From positions 1 to 50,996 of the forward strand of contig NZ_JAEULO010000007.1 in assembly GCF_016793705.1 (NCBI RefSeq): 50,996 nt of DNA, given 5' to 3'. The notes below the pieces were generated by a model. It was not told where the DNA came from. It saw only the letters and a program-made list of their open reading frames with translations, and did not search any database. The position numbers and the translations under genes are program-made. Shown one piece after another: positions 1-8,158 of this stretch; within the stretch, counting starts at the first letter, position 1; each line of letters starts with the position of its first letter. Origin of the DNA: Tabrizicola sp. (GTDB taxonomy: Bacteria > Pseudomonadota > Alphaproteobacteria > Rhodobacterales > Rhodobacteraceae).

Positions 1-589
1 GGACGCCGTGATAAAGTCCCGTGGTGTCGCCGAGGCCCACCGTGTTCGACGTCGCGAAGAGGCGGAAGGACGGGTGCGGGGTGATGATCTCGTTCTGGTC
101 GAGCAGCGTCAGCTTGCCGTCATGTTCCAGCACGCGCTGGATCACGAACATCACGTCCGCGCGGCCCGCATCATATTCGTCGAAGACGATGGCGACGGGA
201 TTGCGCAGCGCCCAGGGCAGGATGCCCTCGTGGAACTTCGTCACCTGCTTGCCGTCTTCCAGCTTGATCGCATCCTTGCCGATCAGGTCGATCCGGCTGA
301 TGTGGCTGTCGAGGTTCACCCGCACGCAGGGCCATTGCAGCCTGGCGGCCACCTGCTCGATATGGGTGGATTTCCCGGTGCCGTGATAGCCCTGGATCAT
401 CACCCGGCGGTTATAGGCAAACCCGGCCAGAATGGCCAAAGTCGTGTCCGGGTCGAACTTGTAGGTCGAATCGATCTCCGGCACCCGGTCGGTGCGCTCG
501 GCGAAGCCCTTCACCCGCATGTCGGTGTCGATCCCGAACACATCGCGGACCGAGATTTCCTCGGTCGGTTTCATCACCTGATCCAGCAT
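1..589 (-). CDS. cobS: Cobaltochelatase subunit CobS, partial (C-terminus beyond the window)
   Basis: AAA+ ATPase subunit of the aerobic cobalt chelatase. With CobT and CobN it inserts Co2+ into hydrogenobyrinic acid a,c-diamide during B12 synthesis. The visible 196 residues contain the CobS N-terminal signature KPTEEISVRDVFGIDTDM, a Walker A motif (GYHGTGKS) and a Walker B motif (VAIVFDEYDAG), followed by the ATSNTVGLGDTTGLYHG sensor region at the window edge. The ATG at 589 gives the length expected before the conserved start of the family. A second in-frame ATG at 640 would add 17 residues with little ribosome-binding sequence. The J-domain gene lies just upstream on the same strand. Identification is firm; the start is less so. 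Confidence 0.93.
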   Translation of the reverse strand, partial: MLDQVMKPTEEISVRDVFGIDTDMRVKGFAERTDRVPEIDSTYKFDPDTTLAILAGFAYNRRVMIQGYHGTGKSTHIEQVAARLQWPCVRVNLDSHISRIDLIGKDAIKLEDGKQVTKFHEGILPWALRNPVAIVFDEYDAGRADVMFVIQRVLEHDGKLTLLDQNEIITPHPSFRLFATSNTVGLGDTTGLYHGV

Positions 590-713
590 CGCCAAAGTCC
601 ATCCAAAGCCGCCGACGCCCCATTGCGCCGCACCGGCCATCCTTGGAACATATCGCGGGGGGGTTCAAGGGGAAGGGCGGGACACGACGGCCCGGTGCCG
701 GTTTTCGCCGCTC

Positions 714-1346
714 TCATTCCCGGAAGAACCGGCTGTCCTTCAACTGGTCCCAGGCCCAGACCACCTCCTGCAACTGTTCCTCGTGGCTGCGGTCGCCGCC
801 GTTCATGTCGGGGTGCAGCACCTTGATCAGCCCCTTGTAGACCTTGCGGATTTCGGTCTTCGACATCGTGTCGCGCGCATCGAGGATCTCGATGGCCTTG
901 CGCTCGGTCGGCGGCAGCTTCCGTGTCGCCGTGGACTGCACCCGCCCGGGATTCTGCGTCGCCTTCTCGCCCAGAAGGGACATCGGGTCGTTCACCCCCA
1001 GCCGCGCCCAGGCATTGCCGTCACCCTGGCGCGAGAAGGGCTTGGTCTCGCGCTCCCAGACCCGGTCCTTGTCGAGGAACTTCTGGAACTCCTCGTCCGT
1101 CGTCCCCTGGAAGAAGTTCCATTTCAGGTTGTACTCGCGGATGTGGTCCTTGCAGAACCAGAAGAACTCGTCCAGCAGGTCCGGGGACTTCGGGGCACGA
1201 AAGGCGGCCTTCTCCTTGCAGCCCGGATAGTCGCAGGGCTTGTCAGCGGTCTCGAACGCCCCCGACATGCCCCGCCGCCCGGTTTTCTTGCGCTTCTTGT
1301 CAGCCGCGGCGCTGAGGTTGAAATCGAAGGGCGGACGACTGGTCAT
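714..1346 (-). CDS. J-domain (DnaJ-like) protein
   Basis: A 210-residue protein whose last ~65 residues form a J domain, with KVYKGLIKVLHPD containing the HPD tripeptide that stimulates Hsp70 ATPase. The N-terminal part has paired cysteines (CDYPGC, then a later FCKDH), suggesting a small metal-binding element. It is not a full DnaJ because the G/F region and the four zinc repeats are absent. The start at 1346 (MTSRPPFDF) is preferred over an in-frame ATG 15 codons upstream, since the upstream extension is basic and unlike the family. It lies upstream of cobS on the same strand and is divergent from bolA. The client of this co-chaperone cannot be inferred. Confidence 0.85.
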   Translation of the reverse strand: MTSRPPFDFNLSAAADKKRKKTGRRGMSGAFETADKPCDYPGCKEKAAFRAPKSPDLLDEFFWFCKDHIREYNLKWNFFQGTTDEEFQKFLDKDRVWERETKPFSRQGDGNAWARLGVNDPMSLLGEKATQNPGRVQSTATRKLPPTERKAIEILDARDTMSKTEIRKVYKGLIKVLHPDMNGGDRSHEEQLQEVVWAWDQLKDSRFFRE

Positions 1347-1429
1347 GCGAAGGGGGCCTTTCCGACGGGGGTTTCCGACTCGGGGGCACAAGTTTAAGGC
1401 TTTGGCGGGAATTTGGAAGGGGGCCTGAC

Positions 1430-1681
1430 ATGGCTGTGAAGGACGAGATCGAGGACCGCCTGACCGCTGCCTTCCATCCCTCGGTCCTGGAGGTGGTGAA
1501 CGAAAGCCACCGCCACGCGGGCCACGCAGGGGATGACGGCTCGGGCGAGAGCCATTTCCACATCACCATCCGCGCCGAGGCGTTCCGGGAGATGACCCGC
1601 GTGGCGCGGCATCGGGCGGTGCAGGCGGCGCTCGGCGATCTGAACCAGCGGGTGCATGCGATCGGGCTGGATGTGGGGTAG
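1430..1681 (+). CDS. BolA family protein
   Basis: An 83-residue protein with the BolA fold signature: VVNESHRHAGHAG in the first half, the ESHFHITI strand, and the EMTRVARHRAVQAAL helix leading into the VHAIGLDV C-terminus. BolA proteins pair with monothiol glutaredoxins and take part in Fe-S cluster handling or transcriptional regulation. The conserved His residues that ligate the shared cluster are visible. An AAGGGGG ribosome-binding sequence precedes the ATG. It is divergent from the J-domain gene, with about 80 bp between the two starts. Confidence 0.92.
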   Translation: MAVKDEIEDRLTAAFHPSVLEVVNESHRHAGHAGDDGSGESHFHITIRAEAFREMTRVARHRAVQAALGDLNQRVHAIGLDVG

Positions 1682-1772
1682 GGCGGGGCGGCATCGCCTG
1701 CGCGGGCCGAAAGCTCGCCGACACAACTGAATGATCGCTTTTATGGGCTTGCAGGCATCTTGGGGTCAAGAT

Positions 1773-1789
1773 ATGTTATATGATAACAT
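1773..1789. promoter_or_regulatory. Zur-type operator upstream of the COG0523 GTPase
   Basis: ATGTTATATGATAACAT is a perfect 7-3-7 palindrome with the GTTAT-N3-ATAAC form of alphaproteobacterial Zur boxes. It ends 14 bp before the chosen ATG at 1804, so repressor binding would block initiation. An ATG inside the box (1780) is in frame with the gene, but using it would make the operator coding. Confidence 0.8.
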
Positions 1790-1803
1790 TACATGAGAAT
1801 GCC

Positions 1804-3006
1804 ATGCCAGACACCCGCCTCCCCGTGACCGTCCTCTCCGGCTTCCTCGGGGCGGGCAAGACCACGCTGCTGAACCATGTCCTGAACAACCGCGACGGTC
1901 GCCGTGTCGCGGTCATCGTCAACGATATGTCCGAGGTGAACATCGACGCCGACCTCATCCGCGAGGGGACCGAACTTTCCCGCTCCGAGGAGAAACTGGT
2001 CGAGATGACCAACGGCTGCATCTGCTGCACCCTGCGCGATGACCTGCTCGTCGAAGTGCGCCGTTTGGCGGCGGAGGGGAGATTCGACTATCTGCTGATC
2101 GAAGCCACCGGCATCGCGGAACCGATGCCCGTGGCGGCGACCTTCGATTTCCGCGATGAGGCGGGAAAAAGCCTGTCCGATGTCGCGCGGCTCGACACGA
2201 TGGTCACGGTGGTCGATGCCATCAACCTCCTGCGCAACTTCTCCAGCCATGACTTTTTGGCCGATCGCGGCGAAAGCCTCGGCGCGGGCGACGAACGCAC
2301 TCTCGTCACGCTCCTCACCGACCAGATCGAATTCGCCGATGTGGTGATCCTGAACAAGGTGCATGATGCAGGCCCGGAACGCGCCGATGCCGCGCGCAAG
2401 ATCATCAGGGCGCTGAACCCCGACGCGCGGCTGATCGAGACGGACCAGTCCCGCGTCGATCCCGATGCGATCTTCGACACCGGCCTCTTCGATTTCGACC
2501 GCGCGGCCGAGCATCCGCTCTGGGCCAAGGAGCTTTACGGCTTCTCCCACCACACACCCGAGACCGAGGAATACGGGATCACCGCCTTCGTCTACCGCGC
2601 CCGCCAACCGTTTCATCCCGGCCGCATCCACGCGCTCCTGAACGGAGACCTGCCGGGCGTGATCCGCGCCAAGGGGCATTTCTGGCTGGCGACCCGTCCG
2701 AACTGGGTTGCGGAGTTCTCGCTTGCCGGGGCCGTCTCCTCGATCACGCCCCTTGGCGGCTGGTGGGCCAGCGTCCCGCGCGAACGTTGGCCGACGCATC
2801 CCGATGCGCTGAGAGAGATGGCGCACAAATGGCAAGAACCCTGGGGCGACCGGCGGCAGGAAATCGTGTTCATCGGCCATGGCATGGACGAGGCCGCCCT
2901 GCGCGCCCGGCTGGACGCGGCCCTCGTCCCCGCCAGCGCCTTCACGCCCGAGGCCTGGGCCGGGTTTTCCGATCCCTTCCCCGGTTGGCGGCACCGCGTG
3001 GCATGA
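1804..3006 (+). CDS. COG0523 (CobW/ZigA-type) GTP-binding metallochaperone
   Basis: A 400-residue G3E-family GTPase. Residues near the start carry the P-loop GFLGAGKT, the COG0523 metal motif follows as [11 protein letters not shown] (CxCC), and the guanine-specificity motif is seen as LNKVH. The C-terminal half is the CobW_C domain ([15 protein letters not shown] onward). The Zur-like box upstream, and the family's record of induction by zinc starvation, point to zinc allocation to client enzymes rather than cobalamin synthesis, even though cobS is close by. The start at 1804 ([14 protein letters not shown]) is used because the upstream in-frame ATG lies inside the operator. The stop overlaps the next ATG (ATGA). 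Confidence 0.92.
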   Translation: MPDTRLPVTVLSGFLGAGKTTLLNHVLNNRDGRRVAVIVNDMSEVNIDADLIREGTELSRSEEKLVEMTNGCICCTLRDDLLVEVRRLAAEGRFDYLLIEATGIAEPMPVAATFDFRDEAGKSLSDVARLDTMVTVVDAINLLRNFSSHDFLADRGESLGAGDERTLVTLLTDQIEFADVVILNKVHDAGPERADAARKIIRALNPDARLIETDQSRVDPDAIFDTGLFDFDRAAEHPLWAKELYGFSHHTPETEEYGITAFVYRARQPFHPGRIHALLNGDLPGVIRAKGHFWLATRPNWVAEFSLAGAVSSITPLGGWWASVPRERWPTHPDALREMAHKWQEPWGDRRQEIVFIGHGMDEAALRARLDAALVPASAFTPEAWAGFSDPFPGWRHRVA

Positions 3007-3274
3007 ACCGGAACCTCTCCGCGCCTCGTGCGCACTGGCGCAAGACCAACCCCATGTCCGTCCATGACCGGCTTCCCCCCGAACTGCGGATCTGGCTGGC
3101 CGGGGCCGCGCTTCCGTGGAGCGCGACCTCGGCGCTGCGCATCTGGCACCGTGCCCTGCGCGAATCCGGTTGCCCGAAAGCCGCCCTGGATCGCCTGCAC
3201 CGTGCCAGGCAAAGACGCTCGCGCGCGATGCGGCTATGGTCTGGGGTCCAGCCTACCCCGGTGCAGGGCGATGA
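3003..3274 (+). pseudogene. DUF6525-type gene with an apparent frameshift
   Basis: It starts in the ATGA overlap with the GTPase gene. The first ~68 residues ([17 protein letters not shown], then DRLPPELRIWLAGAALPWS) match the small DUF6525 proteins of this family of bacteria. The expected C-terminus, TLARDAAMVWGPAYPGAG followed by TGA at 3272-3274, is found in another frame from about position 3212. In the original frame the reading continues into the palindromic repeats to 3584 with no family resemblance. A one-base indel around 3207-3214 would restore a ~90-residue protein. This may be a real lesion or a sequencing error. Function of the family is unknown. Confidence 0.6.
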
Positions 3275-3615
3275 TACCCGGGCTGGCAATGTCCTGCGAT
3301 TATGCCTGCGAACGACAGCCGGCGTAGGGTGCGTGCCAACCCACCATCAACATCATCACCCCGCGCAAACGCCTGAATTTCCAGATGATGCGGCTATCCC
3401 GACCCACCAAGGTGGGTTGGCACCCAACCCGAAATCGCCCTTGCTCCCGATGCCCGTTCCTTCGGGATCGCATTGGCCCAGCGGACGTAGTGCGGGTCCC
3501 CACCCATCATTCCACCACAACCTCCCAAACCCCCTCCGCACGGGAAATCCCTTGCGGGAACCAGCACCGCCCTTGCCGGGTTGACTCTGCATCCACCCTC
3601 GCAGGGAGACCCTCC
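3275..3615. repeat. Gene-free stretch with GTAG-headed REP/REPIN-like palindromes
   Basis: No convincing gene is seen here apart from the out-of-frame tail of the DUF6525 gene. Three related palindromic units are present. Unit 1 (3324-3345) begins GTAGGGTG. Unit 2 (about 3401-3430) lies in the opposite orientation and shares the exact 13-mer GTGCCAACCCACC (3333-3345) as its complement at 3411-3423. Unit 3 (from 3487) begins GTAGTGCGGG. Unit 2 also folds on itself in two alternative 7-bp hairpins, ACCCACC-AA-GGTGGGT and GGGTTGG-CAC-CCAACCC. A 5' GTAG followed by an imperfect hairpin, in inverted pairs, is the layout of REP elements and REPINs. Confidence 0.65.
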
Positions 3616-3855
3616 ATGTTCCCGCACCTTCGCCTCTGGCTCCTCGCCCTCTGGACCTCCTCCATCGCCGGAGCCGTCGTCATCACCGGCCTCTCCCTCG
3701 GCCACTACGACTGGTCCACCTTCCTCTGGGCCGCTGTCGCAGGCCTCGTCATCGGTGTCCCGGCGGCTCTCCTGAACTGGGCCTATCTCCGTCCCAACCG
3801 CTTCCGCGAAGTCGGCGTGCTGGGACAGGTTCCGCCCAGCAGAAACCGGCCCTGA
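3616..3855 (+). CDS. Small two-helix membrane protein, unknown function
   Basis: A 79-residue protein beginning MFPHLRLWLLALWTSS, with an AGGGAGA ribosome-binding sequence 7 bases upstream. Two hydrophobic segments are visible, residues ~6-28 and ~34-58, joined by a short GHYDWST loop. The tail is basic and Pro-rich. This suggests an inner-membrane hairpin. It stands alone, between the repeat region and the convergent glcB gene. I do not recognise the family. Confidence 0.65.
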   Translation: MFPHLRLWLLALWTSSIAGAVVITGLSLGHYDWSTFLWAAVAGLVIGVPAALLNWAYLRPNRFREVGVLGQVPPSRNRP

Positions 3856-3884
3856 TCGACTCGCGTCGACCCAGTCCCTTTCAC

Positions 3885-3915
3885 CTGGCTCCAAATATCC
3901 TCGGGGGGTTTGGGG
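3885..3915 (-). repeat. Dispersed GGATATTTG element, copy A
   Basis: Read on the minus strand, the run is C-rich, then CGAGGATATTTGGAGCCAG, then GTGAAAGG. The same arrangement (C-rich block, GGATAYTT, then RGMCAG, then purine-rich) recurs at 33064-33100 and 39121-39148. This copy lies in the 245-bp gap between the small membrane protein and the 3' end of glcB. Nothing else but the palindrome at 4086-4100 was seen in that gap. Confidence 0.5.
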
Positions 3916-4085
3916 GGCGAAGCGCACCCAACGCCCGAGAAGGAGGCGAAGCCCGACGACGAGACAAAAGGTCTTCGCGCGTCAGCGCTCCATCTGAAAA
4001 CCGCCCGAGTCCACCCCGCGGACAGGTGTTAAAATTCCCCTAACGCCCGCAACCAACCCATTGATTCCAAAAGGACATCAGAGTT

Positions 4086-4100
4086 TGTCCACCGTGGACA
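4086..4100. promoter_or_regulatory. 15-bp palindrome TGTCCAC-C-GTGGACA next to the glcB stop codon
   Basis: A perfect 7-1-7 palindrome directly abutting the glcB stop codon. The identical arms occur at 37836-37850, upstream of the FMO gene. The arms are too short and the spacer too tight for a terminator, so a DNA-binding site is more likely. The cognate protein is unknown. Confidence 0.45.
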
Positions 4101-6245
4101 CTACCCTGCCTTCACCCGCAGCCGCCAGGCATGGAGCAGGGGTTCCGTGTAGCCCGAAGGCTGCTCCCGCCCCTTGAAGACCAGGTCCGAGGCCGCCTGG
4201 AACGCCGCCCCCTGGAAGGCCGGCGCCATCGGCCGGTAGAGGGGGTCCCCCGCATTCTGCCGGTCCACCACGGCGGCCATCTTCCGCAGCGCCTCCATCA
4301 CTTCGGCCTCGGACACCACCCCATGATGGAGCCAGTTCGCGATATGCTGGGCCGAGATCCGGCAGGTCGCGCGGTCCTCCATCAGCCCGATGTCGTTCAC
4401 GTCCGGCACCTTGGAGCAGCCCACCCCCTGGTCGATCCAGCGCACCACATAGCCGAGAATCCCCTGCGCGTTGTTCTCGACCTCCCGCGTGACCTGCGCC
4501 CGGTTCCAGGCCTGGAAGCTGGCCAGCGGGATATCCAGGATCCCGTCCACATGCGCCCGCCGCCCCCCCTTGGCCAGCCGGGTCTGCACCGCGAAGACGT
4601 CGACCTTGTGGTAGTGCAGGGCATGGAGGGTGGCCGCCGTCGGAGACGGAACCCAGGCCGTGTTCGCCCCCGCGCGGGGATGGGCGATCTTCTCGTCCAT
4701 CATCGCCGCCATCAGGTCCGGCATCGCCCACATCCCCTTGCCGATCTGGGCGCGACCGGACAACCCGCATTCCAGCCCGATATCGACGTTCAGGTTCTCA
4801 TAGGCCGTGATCCAGGACTTCCGCTTGATGAAGTCCTTCCGGCTGAACGCCCCCGCCTCCATCGAGGTGTGGATCTCGTCGCCCGTCCGGTCCAGGAAGC
4901 CGGTGTTGATGAAGGCAACCCGCCCCTTCGCCGCCCGGATGCATTCCTTCAGGTTGACCGAAGTCCGCCGCTCCTCGTCCATGATCCCGAGCTTCACCGT
5001 CGCCTTCGGCAGCCTCAGCACCTCTTCGACCCGCGCCATGACGGCATCGGCGAAGGCGACCTCTTCCGGCCCGTGCATCTTCGGCTTCACGACATAGACC
5101 GAGCCCAGGACCGAGTTCCGCATCCCCTCGGTCTTCCGCAGATCATGCAGCGCTATGGCCACCGTCACCATCGCGTCCATCAGGCCCTCCGGTACCTCCG
5201 ACCCATCGGGCAGCAGGATTGCCGGGTTGGTCATCAGGTGGCCCACGTTCCTGACCCACATCAGCGCGCGGCCCTTGATCTTGAAGGGGTTGCCCGCCGG
5301 GTCCAGGTAGTCCCGGTCCGCCGCCAGCCGCCGTTCCACCTGACGGTCGCCCTTCCGGAAGACCTCCGAGAGCGTGCCCTGCATCAGTCCCAGCCAGTTG
5401 CGATAGGCCCCGACCTTGTCCTCGGCATCGACGCAGGCGACGGAATCCTCGCAATCCATGATCGCGGTCAACGCGCTTTCCAGCTGGACGTCGGCCAGCA
5501 GCGCTTGGTCGCGTGAGCCGATGAAATGTGCGCGGTCGAAGATCAGCTCCACATGCAGCCCGTTGTTCCGCAAGAGGATCGCATCCGGCGCCTTCGGGTT
5601 GCCGCGGTAGCCCACGAACTTCGCAGGGTCCACCAGCGGCAGGTCGTCGACCAGGAGCGCGCCGTCCTTCACCGCGTAGCGGCGGGCATCGGCATGGCTG
5701 GTGCCTGCAATCGGGAAAGCCTCGTCCAGAAACACCCGCGCCCGGGCCACCACGCGGGCGCCCCGGCCGCGTTCGTAACCGCCGGACGGGGGCAGCGATC
5801 CCATCGCGTCGGTGCCGTAGAGGCAGTCGTAGAGGCTGCCCCAGCGCGCGTTCGCCGCGTTCAGCGCGTAGCGGGCGTTCGTCACCGGGACCACCAGCTG
5901 CGGGCCGGGCACCTTGGCGACCTCGGGGTCCACGTTGGTGGTCTCGATCGTGAAGGCCGGGCCTTCGGGGAGGAGATAGCCGATCTCGGCCAGAAAGGTC
6001 TTGTAGGCGCGGTGGTCATGCGGCTGGCCGCGCCGGGCGACGTGCCAGGCGTCGATCTTGGCCTGAAGCTCTTCCCGTTTGGCCAGAAGAGCGCGATTGC
6101 GGGGGGCGAACTCGGCCAGGAGGGCGGCAAACCCGGTCCAGAACGCCCCGGCCTCGATCCCGGTGCCGGGCAGGGCTTCGTCCTCGACGAAGCGGGCCAG
6201 CACTGCATCCACCTGAAGCCCCGCACGATCCAGACGCGTCGTCAT
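4101..6245 (-). CDS. glcB: Malate synthase G
   Basis: A 714-residue enzyme that condenses glyoxylate with acetyl-CoA to malate, closing the glyoxylate shunt or glycolate/glyoxylate use in the cytoplasm. The length fits isoform G (~720 residues) rather than A (~530). Family landmarks seen include [53 protein letters not shown], and [18 protein letters not shown], followed by [17 protein letters not shown]. The last of these contains the catalytic Asp of the family. ATG at 6245 is preceded by AAGGGGG at good spacing. A GntR-like inverted repeat lies 28-47 bp upstream of the start. The gene is monocistronic as far as can be seen; no isocitrate lyase is nearby. Confidence 0.96.
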   Translation of the reverse strand: MTTRLDRAGLQVDAVLARFVEDEALPGTGIEAGAFWTGFAALLAEFAPRNRALLAKREELQAKIDAWHVARRGQPHDHRAYKTFLAEIGYLLPEGPAFTIETTNVDPEVAKVPGPQLVVPVTNARYALNAANARWGSLYDCLYGTDAMGSLPPSGGYERGRGARVVARARVFLDEAFPIAGTSHADARRYAVKDGALLVDDLPLVDPAKFVGYRGNPKAPDAILLRNNGLHVELIFDRAHFIGSRDQALLADVQLESALTAIMDCEDSVACVDAEDKVGAYRNWLGLMQGTLSEVFRKGDRQVERRLAADRDYLDPAGNPFKIKGRALMWVRNVGHLMTNPAILLPDGSEVPEGLMDAMVTVAIALHDLRKTEGMRNSVLGSVYVVKPKMHGPEEVAFADAVMARVEEVLRLPKATVKLGIMDEERRTSVNLKECIRAAKGRVAFINTGFLDRTGDEIHTSMEAGAFSRKDFIKRKSWITAYENLNVDIGLECGLSGRAQIGKGMWAMPDLMAAMMDEKIAHPRAGANTAWVPSPTAATLHALHYHKVDVFAVQTRLAKGGRRAHVDGILDIPLASFQAWNRAQVTREVENNAQGILGYVVRWIDQGVGCSKVPDVNDIGLMEDRATCRISAQHIANWLHHGVVSEAEVMEALRKMAAVVDRQNAGDPLYRPMAPAFQGAAFQAASDLVFKGREQPSGYTEPLLHAWRLRVKAG

Positions 6246-6272
6246 GGCAATCCCCCTTGGCCGCAGGGCCGC

Positions 6273-6292
6273 TTGTATGCTGTGGCACACAA
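6273..6292. promoter_or_regulatory. GntR-like inverted repeat in the glcB promoter
   Basis: TTGTATGC-TGTG-GCACACAA has 8-bp arms with one mismatch, 28 bp upstream of the glcB start. The TTGTATGC type of half-site is common for FCD-subfamily GntR regulators of organic-acid genes. No GntR gene is in the window, so the regulator is inferred only from motif shape. Confidence 0.45.
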
Positions 6293-6436
6293 TAGGCGAG
6301 GGGGCCGGGTGGCGGCAAGGAAAGCCGGGGCGGAATTTCAAGCAAGACCGGAAATCACTTGTCGGGAAATCCTGAAGGCAGAAAACTTCGCCGATTGGCT
6401 AAGTTTCTCTTGCGCGACTCTGGATGGGGCGTTTAG

Positions 6437-6452
6437 TTAGCTACATGGCTAA
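6437..6452. promoter_or_regulatory. TTAGC-N6-GCTAA inverted repeat over the arsR start codon
   Basis: TTAGCTACATGGCTAA places the ATG inside a short inverted repeat. The half TGGCTAAG recurs at 6396-6403. This is a candidate autoregulatory ArsR operator, but the arms are only 5 bp. Confidence 0.35.
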
Positions 6453-6786
6453 GCATGATCCCCACCTCGACCTCCTGTTCCATGCGCTGTCCGATCCGAC
6501 GCGGCGCATGATGCTGAACCGTCTGGCGAAGGGCCCGGCCCCGGTGAGCGAGCTTGCCGGGCCGACCGGCCTGCGCCTGCCCACCATCCTGCGCCATCTG
6601 TCGGTGCTGGAGGAGGCGGGGCTGGTCGCGACCCAGAAGGACGGGCGTGTCAGGTCCTGCGCCTTCCAGCCTGCGGCCCTGCGGCCGATGACCGACTGGC
6701 TGGACGAGCAGCGCAAGGTCTGGGAGGCGCGGCTGGATCGGCTGGACGACTATGTAATGAATCTCATGAAGGAGCGCGAAAAATGA
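6445..6786 (+). CDS. ArsR-family winged-helix repressor
   Basis: A 113-residue protein: DLLFHALSDPTRRMMLNRLAK, then the recognition helix region GLRLPTILRHLSVLEEAGLV and the wing KDGRVRSCAF. It lacks the ELCV metal-binding box of arsenic or cadmium sensors, so it is of the general ArsR type often paired with SRPBCC proteins. ATG at 6445 (MAKHDPHLD) is chosen over an in-frame ATG seven codons upstream, as family members begin close to the first helix. It overlaps the next gene by ATGA, giving a three-gene operon in which it probably controls its own transcription. Confidence 0.9.
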   Translation: MAKHDPHLDLLFHALSDPTRRMMLNRLAKGPAPVSELAGPTGLRLPTILRHLSVLEEAGLVATQKDGRVRSCAFQPAALRPMTDWLDEQRKVWEARLDRLDDYVMNLMKEREK

Positions 6787-7271
6787 CCGCCAAGACGACC
6801 CTGGGCCTGGACCCCGCAACCGACCTCAGCTTCACCCGCACGTTGGCGGTACCGCGCCGACTGGTCTGGGAATGCTGGACCGACCCGAAGCACATTCCGC
6901 ATTTCTTCGTGCCGAAGCCACACAAGGTGACGGCGGTGGATATCGACCTGCGGGTCGGCGGCCGCTTCAACACCAGCTTCGATGTCGAAGGCAATGTGAT
7001 GGACAACAAGGGCGTCTATCTGGAGGTGGTGCCGGGCGAAAAGCTCGTGTTCACCGACGCTTACACCGAAGGCTGGAAACCCGCGCCGGAACCTTTCATG
7101 ACCGCGATCCTGCTCTTGTCCGACGCGCCGGGGGGCGGGACGACCTATACCGCCATCGCCCGGCACCGGACCCCCGAGACCCGGAAGGCGCATGAGGACA
7201 TGGGCTTCTTCGACGGCTGGGGCACGGTGGTGACGCAGCTGGAGGAGTATGCCAAGGGGCTGATCAAATGA
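6783..7271 (+). CDS. SRPBCC (AHSA1-like) domain protein
   Basis: A 162-residue single-domain START/Bet v 1-like protein. It shows the typical opening FTRTLAVPRRLVWECWTDPKHI, the DLRVGGRF strand, and the C-terminal helix HEDMGFFDGWGTVVTQLEEY. Such proteins have a hydrophobic ligand cavity, and many are cotranscribed with ArsR regulators. No ligand or enzymatic activity can be read from the sequence. It is coupled to genes on both sides by 4-bp ATGA overlaps, so the three products should be made together. Confidence 0.9.
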   Translation: MTAKTTLGLDPATDLSFTRTLAVPRRLVWECWTDPKHIPHFFVPKPHKVTAVDIDLRVGGRFNTSFDVEGNVMDNKGVYLEVVPGEKLVFTDAYTEGWKPAPEPFMTAILLLSDAPGGGTTYTAIARHRTPETRKAHEDMGFFDGWGTVVTQLEEYAKGLIK

Positions 7272-8158
7272 GCCGGGATCTGACGAAGGACCGTTTCGCC
7301 ACGCTGAGCTTCGAGCGCAAGGTCGCGGCCCCCGTGGCGACGCTCTATGCCGCCTGGACCGCGCCCGCCGCGCGGGCGGTCTGGGCCGCGCCGAGCCCCG
7401 AGGTGACGGTTGTATTCCTGGACTCCGACGCGAGGGTGGGCGGGCGCGAGGTCTCTCTCTGCAAGGTGGAGGGGCAGCCGGACATCCGGGTCGAGGCTGG
7501 CTGGCTGGACCTGGTGCCCGAGGCGCGGACGGTGGGCTATGAGGTCGTCTCGCAGGAGGGTGCGCGGAAATCAGCGGCGCTGGTGACGGCGGATTTCACC
7601 GGCGACGCCGAGGCAGCCCGGATCGCGGTGACGGTCCAGCTTGCCTCGCTCGCCGGGGACATGGCCGAGGGCTATCGGCAGGGCTTCACCGCCGGGCTGG
7701 CGAACCTGGGCGCGGTGGCCGAGCGCACGATGCTGTTGCAGCGGGTGATCCAAGCGCCGGTCCCGGTGGTCTGGGGCGCCTGGATGAATGTCGAGAGCTT
7801 GCCGAAATGGTGGGGGCCAGAGGGGTTTTCCTGCCGGACCAGCCGCATCGACCTGCGCGCGGGCGGCGAATGGGTCTTCGACATGATCGGGCCGGACGGG
7901 ACGGTCTTCCCGAACCATCACAAATACGGCGCGATCCTTCCCGAGGCACGGCTGGACTACACGCTGCACTGGGGCGAGAACGGGCCGAAGCACGCGGATG
8001 CCTGGGCGTCGTTCGACGATCTGGGCGGCGCGACCCGGGTGACTCTGGGCATGGTGATGGCGACCGCGAAGGAATACCACGAGGCCAAGGGCTTCGGCGC
8101 GGTGGAGCTGGGGCTGCAGACCCTGGGCAAGCTGGCGCGGATCGTGGGCGCCGAGTGA
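7268..8158 (+). CDS. Tandem SRPBCC protein (two AHSA1-like domains)
   Basis: A 296-residue protein made of two SRPBCC units. Unit 1 (residues ~10-150) has FERKVAAPVATLYAAWTAP and DARVGGREVSLC. Unit 2 (~155-294) has QRVIQAPVPVVWGAWMNVESLPKWWGP and DLRAGGEWVFDMIG. Both keep the helix-grip fold pattern. The second has the more typical PKWWGP motif, while the first is divergent. The double arrangement in one chain could form an intramolecular dimer-like pair of cavities. The gene ends back to back with the convergent tetR gene (TGA then TCA with no base between). Confidence 0.88.
   Translation: MSRDLTKDRFATLSFERKVAAPVATLYAAWTAPAARAVWAAPSPEVTVVFLDSDARVGGREVSLCKVEGQPDIRVEAGWLDLVPEARTVGYEVVSQEGARKSAALVTADFTGDAEAARIAVTVQLASLAGDMAEGYRQGFTAGLANLGAVAERTMLLQRVIQAPVPVVWGAWMNVESLPKWWGPEGFSCRTSRIDLRAGGEWVFDMIGPDGTVFPNHHKYGAILPEARLDYTLHWGENGPKHADAWASFDDLGGATRVTLGMVMATAKEYHEAKGFGAVELGLQTLGKLARIVGAE

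Noticed and set aside
4131-5516. A 461-codon open frame antisense to glcB
   Set aside because: It is a shadow of the malate synthase codons with low-complexity Arg/His/Pro content and no start context.
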